Assembly (NCBI GenBank): GCA_045660265.1
Contig: JAZRDM010000051.1
Location: forward strand, 1-6,683
DNA: 6,683 bases
From: Scatosoma sp045660265
GTDB lineage: Bacteria; Bacillota; Clostridia; Christensenellales; Borkfalkiaceae
Reading direction: 5' to 3'
Shown: piece by piece, positions 5,946 through 6,683 of the stretch
Layout of the letters: the number at the start of each line of letters is the position of its first letter
Position numbering within the stretch: the first letter of the stretch is position 1
Notes under the pieces: model-generated
Databases searched by the model: none
What the model was told of the DNA's origin: nothing
What the model saw: the letters and a program-made list of their open reading frames with translations, nothing else
Translations under genes and position numbers: made by a program

Positions 5946-5976
5946 TGCAATTTTTCAGCACTTTTTTGCAATTTTT
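5946..5976. repeat. direct repeat TGCAATTTTT spaced 21 bp, next to the -35 box
   Basis: The identical 10-mer TGCAATTTTT occurs at 5946-5955 and 5967-5976. The start-to-start distance is 21 bp, two helical turns, and the second copy ends 5 bases before the -35 element at 5982. That phasing is what a regulator binding one face of DNA would use. An UP-element role for the T tracts is the alternative. Confidence 0.45.
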
Positions 5977-5981
5977 AAATA

Positions 5982-6010
5982 ATGACAAAATAGTGCGCGC
6001 GTGTTATAAT
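5982..6010 (+). promoter_or_regulatory. extended -10 promoter for the Cys-repeat lipoprotein
   Basis: ATGACA (5982-5987, one base off TTGACA), a 17-bp spacer, then a perfect TATAAT (6005-6010) preceded by TG at 6002-6003. Transcription should begin near 6017, leaving an unusually long leader of about 127 bases before the ATG at 6144. Confidence 0.8.
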
Positions 6011-6022
6011 ATAAAAAATAAA

Positions 6023-6114
6023 TCGGCAAGGGGAGTATTGTGCCTTGTCGAAATCTTTGCGTTTAAATAAAAACACGCAAAAAATCATCACGTCCTTTAA
6101 TCTATATGATTAAA
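6023..6114 (+). promoter_or_regulatory. structured 5' leader with three consecutive hairpins
   Basis: Hairpin 1: TCGGCAAGG (6023-6031) with CCTTGTCGA (6043-6051), 9 pairs including one G-T, 11-base loop. Hairpin 2: TTTGCGT (6056-6062) with ACGCAAA (6075-6081). Hairpin 3: TTTAATC (6096-6102) with GATTAAA (6108-6114), followed by an A run. None is followed by a T tract, so these are not terminators. I recognise no known riboswitch. The leader may control translation or message stability of the lipoprotein gene. Confidence 0.45.
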
Positions 6115-6143
6115 AAAATAAAATTTTCAACTTGGAGGAAAGT

Positions 6144-6683
6144 ATGAAAAAAATCAAGAAAGCCTTAATGCTTGCGCTTTCACTTGCATTGTCTGTAACT
6201 ATGTTTACGGCATGTAATTTAGCTCCTTCGGGTTCTGATTCGGGTTCTACGTCAGATACGAATCAATCCGAAAGCACGTCGGGTGATGAAAATACCGGTG
6301 ATGAAAATACCGGTGATGACAACACCGGCGACGACAACACTGGTGATGACAATCCCGGCGACGACACCCCCCCTTGTGAACACACTGGCGGTACGGCAAC
6401 GTGTACTGAAAAAGCGGTATGCGACGTTTGCGGAGAAGCGTATGGTGAAGAACCTGCTGGCCACACGGGCGGTACGGCAACCTGTACTGAAAAAGCAGAA
6501 TGCGACGTTTGCGGCGAAGAGTATGGTGAAGAACCTGCTGGTCACACGGGCGGTACGGCAACTTGTACGGCACAAGCTGTATGTGAAGCATGCGGCGAAA
6601 GCTATGGTGATTTAGCTAACCATAACTATACGAAAGAAAACCATGACGAAAACAACCATTGGGTAGAATGCGACGCGTGCGGC
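6144..6683 (+). CDS. lipoprotein with Gly-Asp-rich linker and tandem Cys/His repeats (3' end outside window)
   Basis: The first 180 codons of an exported lipoprotein; the frame is open to the window edge. The start is supported by GGAGG (6134-6138), 5 bases before the ATG. Residues 1-23 are a lipoprotein signal peptide (KKIKK, then a hydrophobic core) with lipobox FTAC. C24 is the expected lipid-modified residue, with F at -3 a slight departure from Leu. Residues 25-46 are Ser/Gly-rich. Residues 47-76 are six GD(E/D)NT-type pentapeptides, an acidic flexible spacer. From residue 78 come repeats of 27 residues starting at H80, H107 and H134, with the core HTGGTATCTEKAxCDVCGExYG. Each carries C-x5-C-x2-C plus a His, suggesting a metal-binding or disulfide-stabilised fold. 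A divergent unit ending NNHWVECDACG follows (171-180). Such Cys repeats occur in Clostridia surface proteins, but their function is unproven. A C-terminal catalytic or binding domain may lie beyond the window. Confidence 0.85.
   Translation, partial: MKKIKKALMLALSLALSVTMFTACNLAPSGSDSGSTSDTNQSESTSGDENTGDENTGDDNTGDDNTGDDNPGDDTPPCEHTGGTATCTEKAVCDVCGEAYGEEPAGHTGGTATCTEKAECDVCGEEYGEEPAGHTGGTATCTAQAVCEACGESYGDLANHNYTKENHDENNHWVECDACG
6282..6371 (+). repeat. 15-bp tandem repeat encoding GD(E/D)NT units
   Basis: Six in-frame 15-base units of the type GGTGAYGAMAAYACC code for pentapeptides (GDENT, GDENT, GDDNT, GDDNT, GDDNP, GDDTP). The first two are identical at the DNA level and the later ones drift mostly at third positions. 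They form the linker between the lipidated N-terminus and the Cys-repeat region and could change copy number by slippage without shifting the frame. Confidence 0.85.
6381..6620 (+). repeat. 81-bp tandem repeat encoding the Cys/His module
   Basis: The units are 6381-6461, 6462-6542 and a shorter, more diverged 6543-6620 (26 codons). By direct comparison units 1 and 2 differ at about 8 of 81 bases, which indicates a fairly recent duplication. Unit 3 keeps the HTGGTATC start and the C-x5-C-x2-C spacing but differs elsewhere. Confidence 0.85.

Noticed and set aside
6247..6615. Several alternative frames across the repeat region, including plus-strand 6283-6615
   Set aside because: The tandem repeats keep all frames open. 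Only the frame from ATG 6144 has a ribosome site, a lipoprotein signal and sensible modules, and it continues past the window edge.
6282..6620. CRISPR-like array
   Set aside because: The repeats are contiguous, in frame and protein-coding, with no unique spacers and no cas genes.

Overview
The window looks like chromosomal DNA of a low-to-moderate GC Gram-positive anaerobe, most likely a gut-type Clostridia (Bacillota) lineage. The basis is strong GGAGG-type ribosome sites, short operons closed by T-tailed hairpins, exported proteins with Clostridia-style modular architecture, and a sugar epimerase that strongly resembles Clostridia members of its family. No taxonomic marker gene is present, so this placement is inference. 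I see no tRNA, rRNA, transposase, phage gene or CRISPR array.

Layout. Bases 1-50 may hold the last codons of an upstream gene, followed by a strong hairpin terminator (80-115) and a GC-rich structured block of unknown role (116-200). A near-consensus promoter (259-287) with a hairpin-containing leader drives a two-gene unit: a 43-residue peptide gene (364-495) and a 508-residue secreted protein (506-2032). Two back-to-back hairpins (2041-2108) separate this unit from a convergent minus-strand gene (2122-3810) encoding a cytoplasmic TPR-like / coiled-coil / DUF6273-like protein. That gene has its own consensus promoter (3840-3868). A divergent plus-strand promoter (3931-3959) drives a second two-gene unit: a sugar phosphate isomerase/epimerase-family TIM barrel (4009-4770) and an intracellular CE15-like alpha/beta hydrolase (4791-5882), ended by a hairpin (5892-5926). 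A fourth promoter (5982-6010) with a structured leader precedes a lipoprotein (6144 to the window edge). This protein has a Gly-Asp-rich linker and tandem 27-residue Cys/His repeats, and it is cut off by the end of the window.

How the genes work together. The epimerase and esterase probably form a small catabolic module acting on an imported ester-bearing or rare sugar. The peptide plus secreted protein is an envelope-related unit, and the Cys-repeat lipoprotein is also surface-exposed. The minus-strand protein has no clear link to either neighbour. All four promoters have exactly 17-bp spacers, which supports reading them as housekeeping-sigma promoters.

Nothing here is a recognisable defence, mobile or RNA-guided system. 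The most unusual items are the short peptide gene with its hairpin leader, the uncharacterised C-terminal domain of the secreted protein, the cytoplasmic CE15-like enzyme with an altered acid site, and the Cys-repeat lipoprotein.
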